Positions 6,948-13,838 of a stretch of DNA of 48,084 bases are shown here, piece by piece (positions within the stretch are counted from its first letter, which is position 1; every line of letters starts with the position of its first letter). Made by a program: the position numbers and the translations under genes. Location: positions 1-48,084 of the IMG/VR virus record IMGVR_UViG_3300023184_000200; one strand, written 5' to 3'. The notes beneath the pieces are model-generated. The model saw only the letters and a list, made by a program, of their open reading frames with translations. It made no database searches and had not been told where the DNA came from. This DNA comes from a virus.

Positions 6948-7458
6948 TATGTCCTGTAATCTGTAATGTATACCTTGGGGTTAATCCTAAATTAGCTGCC
7001 ATATGCGGAGTATCGTATTTCCATTCAACCACACTTCCAGCCTTCCAGTTTACATAGGCTTGATCTTGATATTCAGCATAATGCCCGGGTTGCCAATCTT
7101 CTAAAAATACTATAGCACGTCGTATAGTATGCTCGCGACCTACAAGGTTGAACAGCTCAATGTATTTTAAATACAAGTCACTGTGTGTTGGTAATACAGT
7201 GCCGGTGTTCATTCTATAATAACTGGTTCCAACATCATGCCAGCCTTGTCCTTCAAACATCTCTACAAATCGTTGGTTCCAACTGGGTTGTGGGCTACGC
7301 ATATCACACATGTCTCCAGTGAACTTGGGCATATATCCTTGTTGACGCCATTTGGCAACAAGATCGTGATCATTGAATGCTTCTTGAATATAGGTTAATG
7401 CAGTGTATTCGTCATCCCAAAATGGATATAATTGATACTTGTGTAAAGCCTGTGTCAT
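6937..7458 (-). CDS. 2-oxoglutarate/Fe(II)-dependent oxygenase-like protein
   Basis: A 173-residue double-stranded beta-helix protein. The facial triad is visible: H92-x-D94 (PTHSDLY) and H152 (DTPHMAAN), with R162 (PRYTLQITGH) in the usual place for binding 2-oxoglutarate; GSVVEWKYDT precedes the distal His. This is the pattern of aspartyl/prolyl-hydroxylase-like phage enzymes. It begins the operon with the amidinotransferase, fibre protein and an unknown gene. Substrate unknown; the oxygenase and amidinotransferase could act in sequence on one acceptor. The intergenic region to the divergent plus-strand gene is only about 45 nt, and no clear promoter for this strand was found there. Confidence 0.8.
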   Translation of the reverse strand: MTQALHKYQLYPFWDDEYTALTYIQEAFNDHDLVAKWRQQGYMPKFTGDMCDMRSPQPSWNQRFVEMFEGQGWHDVGTSYYRMNTGTVLPTHSDLYLKYIELFNLVGREHTIRRAIVFLEDWQPGHYAEYQDQAYVNWKAGSVVEWKYDTPHMAANLGLTPRYTLQITGHIDD

Positions 7459-7485
7459 AATTTTAATTGTAGTGTGTTACTTCCT

Positions 7486-7494
7486 GAGTAAATA
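7486..7494 (+). promoter_or_regulatory. Late-type promoter (GAGTAAATA) for the glycosyltransferase-like gene
   Basis: TAAATA ends at 7494, 8 nt before ATG 7503 and overlapping the ATG at 7494. No Shine-Dalgarno lies between, so translation from 7503 would be on an almost leaderless mRNA. Confidence 0.5.
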
Positions 7495-7502
7495 TGTGTC
7501 CA

Positions 7503-8807
7503 ATGAGCATTCCGTTAGACAATCTATATCATTATATTCAAAGTGTTGCCGAAAAAATCTATAGTGACCGTGTAATAATTTATCGCTTTTATCCTCACGG
7601 CTCAAAAAATATCAATGATTTAACCAATCTAATAGATCTCAAATATGAAGATGATTCAAAAGAATGGTTTCACAAAGCAATCTCTCCTATGTTATGGTGC
7701 AATGATCAAGAACCACTGGATTACGAATTTTACAGCAGGCATCTTCGAGTTAGACCAGAAAACCCATTGACCTCAATTTTAAAATCCAATGATCTTTATG
7801 TGCCACATACAAATTTAAATTATCGACGACTTAGTGTATTTGAAAAGCATATACTATTGCACAGTGAAAAACAGTCAACAAATTTAAAAAAATATCAAGA
7901 CGATAATGAATTGATCACAGTGTATTATTGGAGCCATGCAGTAATAGCCCGAGATTGGTTTAGATATGCCGAACATGTTTCCCAGACAAAGAGGACTAGC
8001 AAAACATTTTTAATTTACAATCGTGCCTGGAGCAACACTAGAGAATATCGTTTACGATTTGCTGAACTATTAATACATCTAAATTTACAAGAGCACTGTC
8101 AAACTAGTATCAATCCCATTGAACCCGAACTGGGCATACATTACGACTCACATCAGTTTAAAAATTCTGCGTGGAGGCCCAGGACTGTATTGGAAAATCA
8201 CTTTCCAATCAGCTCGGCACACAGTAATTACAGTGCCAATTTTGATATCAAAGACTATAACGCTACTGACATTGAAGTGGTTTTAGAAACTCTATTTGAT
8301 GACAACCGATTGCACCTGACTGAAAAAAGTTTGCGGCCCATTGCAGTTGGGCAACCGTTTATATTAGCCGGCACAACAGGCAGCTTAGAATACTTACGCA
8401 GTTACGGTTTTAAAACCTTTAACAGTGTCTGGGATGAAAGTTATGATCTAGTAGAAGATCCTGCTGAACGTTTGATACAGATCGCTGAGCTTATGAAATA
8501 TATTTCAACTTGGTTGCCACATCAGCGTGAACGCAACATGGCCAAAGCACAAGCCGTTGCTGACTATAATCGACAACATTTCTTTAGTCAAAAGTTTTTC
8601 AATCAAATAACCGACGAATTAAAAACAAATTTAACATCGGCATTTGAACAACTCGATCATCCAGAGAATTATAAAATCAACTACTGGAAACAGTTAGCAT
8701 CTACTCCTGCAATGGTTGAATTTGTTTTGGCCAATCAAGAAACACACCTGCCAACCAAATCAGACTTGGATTTTATTTTAGATTTATTAAAAAATAAATC
8801 ATTATAA
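7503..8807 (+). CDS. Glycosyltransferase-like protein (GT-B type), paralogue of the gene at 28908
   Basis: A protein of 434 residues from ATG 7503; an in-frame ATG at 7494 overlaps the promoter motif and would add 3 residues. The diagnostic stretch is HLTEKSLRPIAVGQPFI followed by LEYLRSYGFKTF and WDESYD (about residues 275-320). The same order (FITEKTFKPIIGFRPFI, LLKSLGFETF) occurs in the protein at 28908-29849. A TEK-x(3)-P-I-x(4)-P motif near the nucleotide-sugar site is characteristic of fucosyltransferase/GT-B-like enzymes, so sugar transfer is the likeliest activity (inference). Soluble, AT-rich, on the opposite strand to its neighbours with its own promoter motif: moron-like. It may glycosylate a virion protein or the host surface. 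Confidence 0.7.
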   Translation: MSIPLDNLYHYIQSVAEKIYSDRVIIYRFYPHGSKNINDLTNLIDLKYEDDSKEWFHKAISPMLWCNDQEPLDYEFYSRHLRVRPENPLTSILKSNDLYVPHTNLNYRRLSVFEKHILLHSEKQSTNLKKYQDDNELITVYYWSHAVIARDWFRYAEHVSQTKRTSKTFLIYNRAWSNTREYRLRFAELLIHLNLQEHCQTSINPIEPELGIHYDSHQFKNSAWRPRTVLENHFPISSAHSNYSANFDIKDYNATDIEVVLETLFDDNRLHLTEKSLRPIAVGQPFILAGTTGSLEYLRSYGFKTFNSVWDESYDLVEDPAERLIQIAELMKYISTWLPHQRERNMAKAQAVADYNRQHFFSQKFFNQITDELKTNLTSAFEQLDHPENYKINYWKQLASTPAMVEFVLANQETHLPTKSDLDFILDLLKNKSL

Positions 8808-8811
8808 CTTG

Positions 8812-9588
8812 TTATCGTCCTACATAGATTTGTTTTTGTGCTTCTCGTTGTCGTTGTGACTCATTTTTCGGAATCCAACCTGTACCGTATTGTGGATACT
8901 TTTTAATTCTATCTTCTACAACATATGACAATGTCAACCCAACGCCACAGCAAACTATTAACGCACCGATACCAATTATTATATTGATTTGTAGCTGATG
9001 TAATTTTTGTTTTCTTTTTCTTTCTTCAATTTCATATCTTTTCATCTGTTGGATAATAAGATTTTTCTGCTGCTGGCCCATGACCGACATCATTTCTTCT
9101 ACTTCGGTGTGCAACGCACCCAGTTCTGGTGGGCTTTGGTAAACCATAATTTCACGCAACTCGACCTCCATTTGTTGCAATTGCTTACGCATCAACACTC
9201 GTTGCAAGGCACGTTTACCCAGGCTGGCATCACCTGTGTATATTTCAGTTTTACTGCGTCTTTCTTCTTCTTCAAAGATGGCCATACATTTGTGATAATT
9301 GTCATAGTAGGTGCCAAGGTGTTCACCGATCTCAGTGTAAATTCCAGTGGTCTCACCATCGCGTTTGTTTAATTCAATGACGCGATTTTTTTCTTGTATG
9401 TAGGCATTTTTCTGTGCTACAGTTGCGGGTTTTTCTGGAGGGTGTAGTTTAGCAAACTGTTCGTCAAGGTCTTTGAGAACGTCCTTGACCTCACCGGCTG
9501 CACCTTTGATGTCTTTGTAGAGTTTACAGCCAGCCTTGACCGCCGACACCGCACCATTGGCTAAAGCAAAGAGGGTTAAGGGATCCAT
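8812..9588 (-). CDS. Coiled-coil membrane-anchored phage protein
   Basis: A 258-residue protein. The N-terminus (PLTLFALANGAVSAVKAGC) is a hydrophobic amphipathic helix, residues about 30-195 are charged heptad-like helix (KQLQQMEVELREIMVYQ, QMKRYEIEERKRKQKLHQ), a membrane segment follows (about 200-222, IIIGIGALIVCCGVGLTL) and a basic C-terminal tail ends the protein. I do not recognise the family. It forms a two-gene unit with the small exported protein just upstream (TAATG overlap), suggesting an envelope or virion-membrane role such as a lysis or tail-length function, none of it shown. Confidence 0.75.
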   Translation of the reverse strand: MDPLTLFALANGAVSAVKAGCKLYKDIKGAAGEVKDVLKDLDEQFAKLHPPEKPATVAQKNAYIQEKNRVIELNKRDGETTGIYTEIGEHLGTYYDNYHKCMAIFEEEERRSKTEIYTGDASLGKRALQRVLMRKQLQQMEVELREIMVYQSPPELGALHTEVEEMMSVMGQQQKNLIIQQMKRYEIEERKRKQKLHQLQINIIIGIGALIVCCGVGLTLSYVVEDRIKKYPQYGTGWIPKNESQRQREAQKQIYVGR

Positions 9589-9842
9589 TACTTGACCTCT
9601 TTCTTCAAGCGGTACTCAACACAAATCAGTGTTCTGCGGTTGACGTCACCGATCCAGGCGGTCCTGACACATTCAGCGACACCGTGATTGAGTTGGACTT
9701 CTCGTTCTTTGGCAGGTAGTTCTCGAGCTACACTGGGCCGATCGCCACCGTACATGGGCGAACTTGACACAATCGCAGAACCACATAGTATCGACAATAA
9801 TACTAAGATTACGGTTCTGTAAATAGCCCTATATTTTTTCAT
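9588..9842 (-). CDS. Small exported or membrane-anchored protein
   Basis: An 84-residue protein with a basic start (MKKYRAIYR) and hydrophobic core (TVILVLLSILCGSAIVS), then a polar domain with two cysteines (HGVAECVR, RTLICVEYRL). This is a signal peptide or N-terminal anchor; Cys20 lies near a lipobox-like position but the preceding SIL is not a good lipobox. GGAG lies 4 nt before the ATG. Its stop overlaps the start of the 258-residue partner. Organisation (small exported protein plus membrane coiled-coil protein) recalls spanin or envelope-complex gene pairs, but no diagnostic motif supports that. Confidence 0.7.
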   Translation of the reverse strand: MKKYRAIYRTVILVLLSILCGSAIVSSSPMYGGDRPSVARELPAKEREVQLNHGVAECVRTAWIGDVNRRTLICVEYRLKKEVK

Positions 9843-9852
9843 TATACTCCAT

Positions 9853-9884
9853 GCTCTTGTTGGTCAGAGCTTGAAGTATTTACA
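9853..9884 (-). promoter_or_regulatory. Late-type promoter with downstream hairpin
   Basis: TGTAAATA (9884-9877) is followed by a 5-bp hairpin, GCTCT (9870-9866), 8-nt loop, AGAGC (9857-9853), then GGAG and the ATG at 9842. Confidence 0.45.
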
Positions 9885-9911
9885 GGATTCTTAGGTTACA
9901 TTAAGCTGGGT

Positions 9912-10466
9912 TTAAAGTATAGTAGGCATCCAGAGCCAAATTGCTTGACTCATTAAGATCATTGCGCCTCCACCTACATACAGGCTGGCAGTATACAATC
10001 TCGTATTAACTGCTAATATACTGGCTGATAATAGCACAATGGCAATTTGAAATAGTGATCCAGCAAATGTATACCAAGGGCTACGTTGTTTGGCCACTGC
10101 ACGATCTGCTTCTAGAGACCGGGCTTTGGCCATTAATTCTTTCTTGCCTTCACCTGAGGCAGGGTCCGATTCATATCTGGCAATTTTTTTACTGAGCACA
10201 GCTACCTTGGCTAGATCTTTACGTGCCACAGCATCGTCTAAAGCCATTTCCGCCAAGGTAACTTTGATTGATTTTGCTTGATAAAAGGCCCAGGTGTTGT
10301 TGGCATCAATGGTATTGTTTAATACTTTTCCGCTATTGCCATTACCTAGGTATGTGTTAATAGCTAACAATGCAGCCAAAACAACAATAACCCAACCAGC
10401 TTTGTCTTTGATTTGTGCTTCACGTTCAGACCGTGACAGTGGTTTTGGATCTTGAATAGTTGACAT
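9912..10466 (-). CDS. DUF4337-like membrane protein
   Basis: A 184-residue protein with one N-terminal membrane segment (about 24-42, AGWVIVVLAALLAINTYL), a helical soluble domain and two C-terminal segments (about 130-150 and 158-180). The sequence NNTIDANNTWAFYQAKSIK after the first segment is typical of the DUF4337 family, a bacterial/phage family of unknown function. AAGGAG precedes the ATG at proper spacing. It has its own TAAATA motif (GATAAATA), placed back-to-back with the plus-strand metallophosphoesterase promoter. Confidence 0.8.
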   Translation of the reverse strand: MSTIQDPKPLSRSEREAQIKDKAGWVIVVLAALLAINTYLGNGNSGKVLNNTIDANNTWAFYQAKSIKVTLAEMALDDAVARKDLAKVAVLSKKIARYESDPASGEGKKELMAKARSLEADRAVAKQRSPWYTFAGSLFQIAIVLLSASILAVNTRLYTASLYVGGGAMILMSQAIWLWMPTIL

Positions 10467-10491
10467 ACCCTACTCCTTATTATTATATAGG

Positions 10492-10509
10492 TATTTATCG
10501 AATTAAATA
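10492..10509. promoter_or_regulatory. Back-to-back divergent late-type promoters
   Basis: Minus-strand GATAAATA (10499-10492) serves the DUF4337 gene; plus-strand AATTAAATA (10501-10509) serves the metallophosphoesterase, whose ATG (10514) begins only 4 nt after the motif. The two motifs are adjacent, so polymerases on the two strands could not bind at once. Confidence 0.5.
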
Positions 10510-10513
10510 CGTT

Positions 10514-11305
10514 ATGAAATTTGCATTTGATTTGATCTCAGATTTACACGTTGAAACATGGTCCGACTTTGACTGGACTGGTCAAGCCACAGCCCCATAT
10601 TGTATAGTAGCCGGAGATGTCGCTCAAGACAGAAACGTATTAATTGATACGCTAACGCATCTCGGAAAATGCTATCCTGGTGGAGTATTTTATATCGACG
10701 GCAACGAAGAACACAAAAATTACTACGAAGATCTAAGTGAAAGCTATCGTGATTTATACCAACGAGTTAGTCAAATTAAAAATGTAGTGTATCTTCAAGA
10801 CAATGTGGTCATTGTCAATGGTATAGCAATCTTAGGAACCAATGGGTGGTGGACCTATGACTTCGATCCTGTAATGGATGTGGATCAAAGCATAATGCAT
10901 GTGCAAGAACATTTTCGTATTAGCAATTCAGCTGCTACTAGTATAATTGGTATAGCATACCATGACGCAGCCTACTTGATCAAAAGTGTAGAAAAACTAC
11001 AAAAACACAGTGAAGTAAAAGCAATAGTTTTAGCCAGCCACACTGTTCCAGCACCATGGATAGTTGAGCATGATATAGATCTAGTAGATACTTGGAGATT
11101 TAATGGCATGGGCAATACCCACATTGCCAGAGCCATCAACAGTGACACTGAAAATAAAATTAAAACATGGTGTTTTGGACACTATCATCAACCTGTAGAT
11201 CAACAGCTAGGTGGAATACAATATCTGAGCAATCCTAGAGGACGAGGGAACACCCAATGGAGTCGATCTGTTTTTTATCCCCGACGCATAGAGATTGACG
11301 TTTAA
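10514..11305 (+). CDS. Calcineurin-like metallophosphoesterase
   Basis: A 263-residue enzyme with the metallophosphoesterase signature in order: SDLH (9-12, D-x-H), AGDV (33-36), GNEEH (63-67, the GNH[DE] box in which His is displaced and Glu follows Asn), ASHT and C-terminal GHYH. The family hydrolyses phosphomono- or diesters with two metal ions; cyclic-nucleotide, nucleic-acid or protein phosphates are all possible substrates. The ATG at 10514 is chosen rather than an in-frame upstream start because the upstream codons lie across both promoters. The start is 4 nt from the TAAATAC motif with no Shine-Dalgarno, suggesting a leaderless message. Single plus-strand gene between minus-strand operons; convergent with clpS (4-nt overlap). 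Confidence 0.85.
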   Translation: MKFAFDLISDLHVETWSDFDWTGQATAPYCIVAGDVAQDRNVLIDTLTHLGKCYPGGVFYIDGNEEHKNYYEDLSESYRDLYQRVSQIKNVVYLQDNVVIVNGIAILGTNGWWTYDFDPVMDVDQSIMHVQEHFRISNSAATSIIGIAYHDAAYLIKSVEKLQKHSEVKAIVLASHTVPAPWIVEHDIDLVDTWRFNGMGNTHIARAINSDTENKIKTWCFGHYHQPVDQQLGGIQYLSNPRGRGNTQWSRSVFYPRRIEIDV

Positions 11306-11610
11306 ACTGTCTCGGGCTCTAGTTTAATCTGCAACGGATAATTGTTGTTGCGAGCTTGGACTGTTACTTCTATGCCTTTTTGTTCGGCTATTTCATATGG
11401 CAATACTGCAACCACAGCCGAGCCGGCTTCGTGGATATCTATAGTGATCTTCTCAGCAGTTTCTGTATTGTAATTAAATGAGTCAATTAGGGTTTCAATT
11501 ACAAATTCCATTGGCGTAGCATTGTCATTAAGATAGATAAGTTTAAACATAGGTGGTTCTGTGAGTCCTACATTAACTTGTGTTTTTGTTATTGTTCCAA
11601 TATGTGACAT
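11302..11610 (-). CDS. clpS: ClpS-like adaptor protein
   Basis: A 102-residue protein matching the N-degron adaptor ClpS over residues 18-102: EPPMFKLIYLNDNATPMEFV contains the conserved N-D-x-x-T-P-M-E-F-V of the substrate pocket, followed by an Ile-His segment (TIDIHEAG) and the ending NNYPLQIKLE (family: E-x-x-P-L-x-x-x-x-E). Length is that of host ClpS. ClpS delivers proteins with N-terminal Leu/Phe/Trp/Tyr to the ClpAP protease in bacteria. The gene follows hsp20, and the phage also carries ClpX, not ClpA, so it probably works with host ClpA or redirects another unfoldase. AAGGATCTGAG precedes the ATG. Confidence 0.9.
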   Translation of the reverse strand: MSHIGTITKTQVNVGLTEPPMFKLIYLNDNATPMEFVIETLIDSFNYNTETAEKITIDIHEAGSAVVAVLPYEIAEQKGIEVTVQARNNNYPLQIKLEPETV

Positions 11611-11634
11611 CTCAGATCCTTTAAATGTAGCAAT

Positions 11635-11667
11635 GTGGAGGACACTGTGTCCTCCACTGTATTTACT
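11635..11667 (-). promoter_or_regulatory. Late-type promoter with strong 5' hairpin, clpS
   Basis: AGTAAATA (11667-11660) is followed 2 nt later by a perfect 11-bp hairpin: GTGGAGGACAC (11657-11647) and GTGTCCTCCAC (11645-11635). There is no T-run after it, so it is a leader structure of clpS rather than an hsp20 terminator. Confidence 0.6.
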
Positions 11668-11675
11668 ATATTATA

Positions 11676-12122
11676 TTACTTTTTGTAAGTAATAGCAATA
11701 GTTTTAGGCTTCATTGCTTCAGGAATTTGACGTTCCAAGCTGACAGTAAGAATACCATCCTTGCTAGAAGCGTCAATTACTTCAACATAATCAGCCAATG
11801 TAAATGTGCGAATGAAACGACGGGCACTAATGCCTTGGTATTCATACACATGACCTTCGGGTAGATCAGTGGTTTCTTTTTCACCAGTGATAACCAATTG
11901 ACCATCGTTTACATTAACTGTAACTTCACCTTGTGTAAAGCCAGCAACAGCTACTTGAATTTCGTAGGTGTTCTCGCCTGTCTTTACAATATTGTAAGGT
12001 GGGTAGTTTGTTGTTGAGGAAGCCGCAGTATCAATTTGATGCATCATACGATCAAATAATCGATCGATACCAATTGAGTTGCGATAGAATGGATTGAGAT
12101 CCAGAGTTGTGAGTTTTGTCAT
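11676..12122 (-). CDS. Hsp20 / IbpA-like small heat shock protein
   Basis: A 148-residue alpha-crystallin-domain chaperone. N-terminal arm LTTLDLNPFYRNSIGIDRLF is IbpA-like; the domain runs from about residue 42 (YNIVKTGENTYEIQVAVAGF) to 128, including LVITGEKE and the conserved DGILTVSLER (118-127); the C-terminal tail has PKTIAI in place of the I-x-I motif. Such proteins hold unfolding proteins in solution and occur in several T4-like phages of aquatic bacteria. GGAGAAAAC precedes the ATG. The gene has a sigma70-type promoter that also contains TATAAATA, and the structured leader shared with the phasin-like gene. Confidence 0.93.
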   Translation of the reverse strand: MTKLTTLDLNPFYRNSIGIDRLFDRMMHQIDTAASSTTNYPPYNIVKTGENTYEIQVAVAGFTQGEVTVNVNDGQLVITGEKETTDLPEGHVYEYQGISARRFIRTFTLADYVEVIDASSKDGILTVSLERQIPEAMKPKTIAITYKK

Positions 12123-12154
12123 TGTTTTCTCCTTTGTTAAGCAAGTGACATATA

Positions 12155-12182
12155 TGTAGACCCGACCATCGGCATCTACATA
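12155..12182 (-). promoter_or_regulatory. Structured leader hairpin, copy 2 of a two-copy RNA motif
   Basis: Minus strand: outer stem TATGTAGA (12182-12175), core TGCCGATGGTCGGG (12174-12161), outer stem TCTACATA (12160-12153). The core equals that of the phasin-like leader (517-530) except one C/T change in the loop, while the outer stem is different in sequence yet fully paired. The expected transcription start is at the first bases of the hairpin. Confidence 0.7.
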
Positions 12183-12185
12183 GTA

Positions 12186-12216
12186 TATTTATAACACATT
12201 TACCACTTCCTGTCAA
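12186..12216 (-). promoter_or_regulatory. Dual-type promoter of hsp20
   Basis: TTGACA (12216-12211), 17-nt spacer, TATAAATA (12193-12186). The first six bases serve as a sigma70 -10 box while the whole octamer equals the T4 late consensus, so the gene may be read both by host polymerase early and by late polymerase. Confidence 0.7.
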
Positions 12217-12424
12217 TAAGTCGATACTCAAATTCACTATTCCAAGTGGTAGCAAATACCGTATAAAATCGGTCATCGTCAAAGGCCAATCTATGCGTAT
12301 ATTTTATTGTTTTTTGTGTGTAAGGAATACCATAACGATTTGCCCATTCTGCAATGTCAAGTTTGATAAGATTTAAATCGTAATGATAATTGTGAGTTTG
12401 ACGCAAATCAAATTCAATAAACAC
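12200..12424 (-). CDS. Small hypothetical phage protein
   Basis: A 74-residue protein starting at a GTG (12424) that is 1 nt past the bS21 stop codon; no in-frame ATG is available near there and no Shine-Dalgarno is visible, so translation is probably coupled to bS21. The sequence starts with an FIEFDLRQ strand, has a helix LIKLDIAEWANRYGI and aromatic strands ending FATTWNSEFEYRLI. The D-x-x-x-x-F-x-x-T-W element resembles the ends of the 58- and 77-residue proteins near 2.7-3.1 kb. Longer upstream extension of the frame only shadows bS21. Function unknown. Confidence 0.6.
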   Translation of the reverse strand: MFIEFDLRQTHNYHYDLNLIKLDIAEWANRYGIPYTQKTIKYTHRLAFDDDRFYTVFATTWNSEFEYRLIDRKW

Positions 12425-12425
12425 A

Positions 12426-12647
12426 TCAGTAGAGTTTTTTTGGTAGTGCTTGTTCGCGCAATTTTTTACGCAAACGGGATTGAGCCGCACCTTTTTTGCG
12501 TTTGCGTTCGGTTGTGGGTTTTTCGTAGAATTCTCTAGCACGAAGATCGTCCAGTAATCCTGATTCTTGTATGCGCTTTTTGAATTTTCGTAAGGCTTTT
12601 TCTACATTGCCATCGACTACACGAACTGAATTTTTGTATTCTTTCAC
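12426..12647 (-). CDS. rpsU: Ribosomal protein bS21
   Basis: A 73-residue, strongly basic protein matching bS21: [20 protein letters not shown] at the N-terminus, [20 protein letters not shown] in the middle and a basic tail. The start is GTG (12647) with AGGAAAATTC upstream; it overlaps the clpX stop. bS21 sits near the anti-Shine-Dalgarno end of 16S rRNA in the small subunit and helps initiation. Phage copies are known in aquatic phages and are thought to replace the host protein and favour phage messages. Here that is of special interest because many genes of this window lack Shine-Dalgarno sequences. Confidence 0.93.
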   Translation of the reverse strand: MKEYKNSVRVVDGNVEKALRKFKKRIQESGLLDDLRAREFYEKPTTERKRKKGAAQSRLRKKLREQALPKKLY

Positions 12648-13837
12648 GAATTTTCCTGTATTAATGTCATTGGAGTATTTACCTGGGTTTTGTTGATAGA
12701 GACCTGTAGGATAGACTGATTACGATATCTAGGCAAATCAAACATATGAGGCAACAATACTCGCTCTAATTCACTGTGTAGTCCTCTAGCGCCTGTTTTA
12801 GTTTTTAGTGTGCGCTCAGCAATAATATCTAAACTTTCTGGATCAAATTCTAATTCTACGTTGTCTTGATTAAACAACCATTTATATTGTTCTACAAAAT
12901 TGCCTTTTACTTCAGTTAGTATGTTGACCAACTGTTGTTTGGTCAAGTCGTGCAAGTTGACATAACTGTTGAATCGGCCTACAAACTCCGGAATCATCCC
13001 ATACTTGACCAAGTCATCTGGTGCAGCAGGTTCAGTAGTTGAAAGATTTTTAGAATTAATAGTAGCACCAAATCCCATAGCAGTTCCTTGCACACGGGTT
13101 TGTATAACACGATCTAATCCTACAAATGCGCCACTGGCAACAAATAAAATATTCGTGGTGTCAATTTCTACCATTTCTGAGTTGCTGGTTTTTTTAGTGC
13201 CATGTGCGGATATTCTACATTTTGTGCCTTCGACCAATTTGAGCAAGGCCTGTTGGACGCCTTCTCCAGACACATCACGGCTCACAGTTGAACTTTCACT
13301 TTTGCGAGCGATTTTGTCAATTTCATCCAAGAACACAATACCCTGTTGGCATCGTTCAACATTGCCATCTGCAGCAGTGTATAATCGAGCAATCATACTT
13401 TCTACATCATCTCCTACATAACCAGCTTCAGTCAAGCAGGTAGCGTCGGCAATGACAAATGGCACATTAAGATACTGAGCAACAGTACGAGCCATAAGTG
13501 TCTTACCTGTGCCAGTCGGGCCAATCATGAGTATGTTAGATTTGGCAATAGTAGAATCGTTACGACTGATACGTTTGTAGTGATTAGCAATAGCTACACT
13601 AAGAATAATTTTGGCTTGGTCTTGCCCAACCACATGTTGATCAAGATAATCTCTTACATCCCTAGGGTCAATAACAGTATGTGAATCAGATTGTGCGGTG
13701 GGTTTAGTGTCTTTAAGTAGACTGTCACAAAGATCTACGCATTCATTGCATATGGCCACAGTGTGACTGACAATTAATTTACCAACACGATCCTTGTGCT
13801 TGTCACAAAAACTACAATGCTCTATGGCCAGGCTCAT
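12644..13837 (-). CDS. clpX: ClpX-type AAA+ unfoldase
   Basis: A 397-residue, essentially full-length ClpX (E. coli 424). Zinc-binding domain with C8-x2-C11 and C30-x2-C33; Walker A GPTGTGKT (106-113); pore-1 loop GYVG (139-142); Walker B IVFLDE (167-172) followed by IDKIA; the segment TAMGFGATI (252-260) occupies the place of the ClpP-contacting IGF loop, with Met for Ile. The RKH pore loop is replaced by TKK (214-216), which may change substrate choice. In cells ClpX feeds tagged proteins to ClpP; no clpP is in the window, so it may use host ClpP or act as an unfoldase alone. Overlaps rpsU downstream; close behind the 583-residue membrane gene. Confidence 0.95.
   Translation of the reverse strand: MSLAIEHCSFCDKHKDRVGKLIVSHTVAICNECVDLCDSLLKDTKPTAQSDSHTVIDPRDVRDYLDQHVVGQDQAKIILSVAIANHYKRISRNDSTIAKSNILMIGPTGTGKTLMARTVAQYLNVPFVIADATCLTEAGYVGDDVESMIARLYTAADGNVERCQQGIVFLDEIDKIARKSESSTVSRDVSGEGVQQALLKLVEGTKCRISAHGTKKTSNSEMVEIDTTNILFVASGAFVGLDRVIQTRVQGTAMGFGATINSKNLSTTEPAAPDDLVKYGMIPEFVGRFNSYVNLHDLTKQQLVNILTEVKGNFVEQYKWLFNQDNVELEFDPESLDIIAERTLKTKTGARGLHSELERVLLPHMFDLPRYRNQSILQVSINKTQVNTPMTLIQENS
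12676..12683 (-). promoter_or_regulatory. Possible late-type promoter for rpsU
   Basis: GGTAAATA (12683-12676) lies inside the 3' end of clpX, about 30 nt before the GTG start of rpsU. Weak support because it is within coding sequence. Confidence 0.3.
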
Positions 13838-13838
13838 G

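Noticed and set aside
10460-10513. A longer N-terminus for the metallophosphoesterase starting at 10460
   Set aside because: The extra codons cross both divergent promoter motifs and the DUF4337 start; the internal ATG gives the normal metallophosphoesterase start directly before the catalytic strand.
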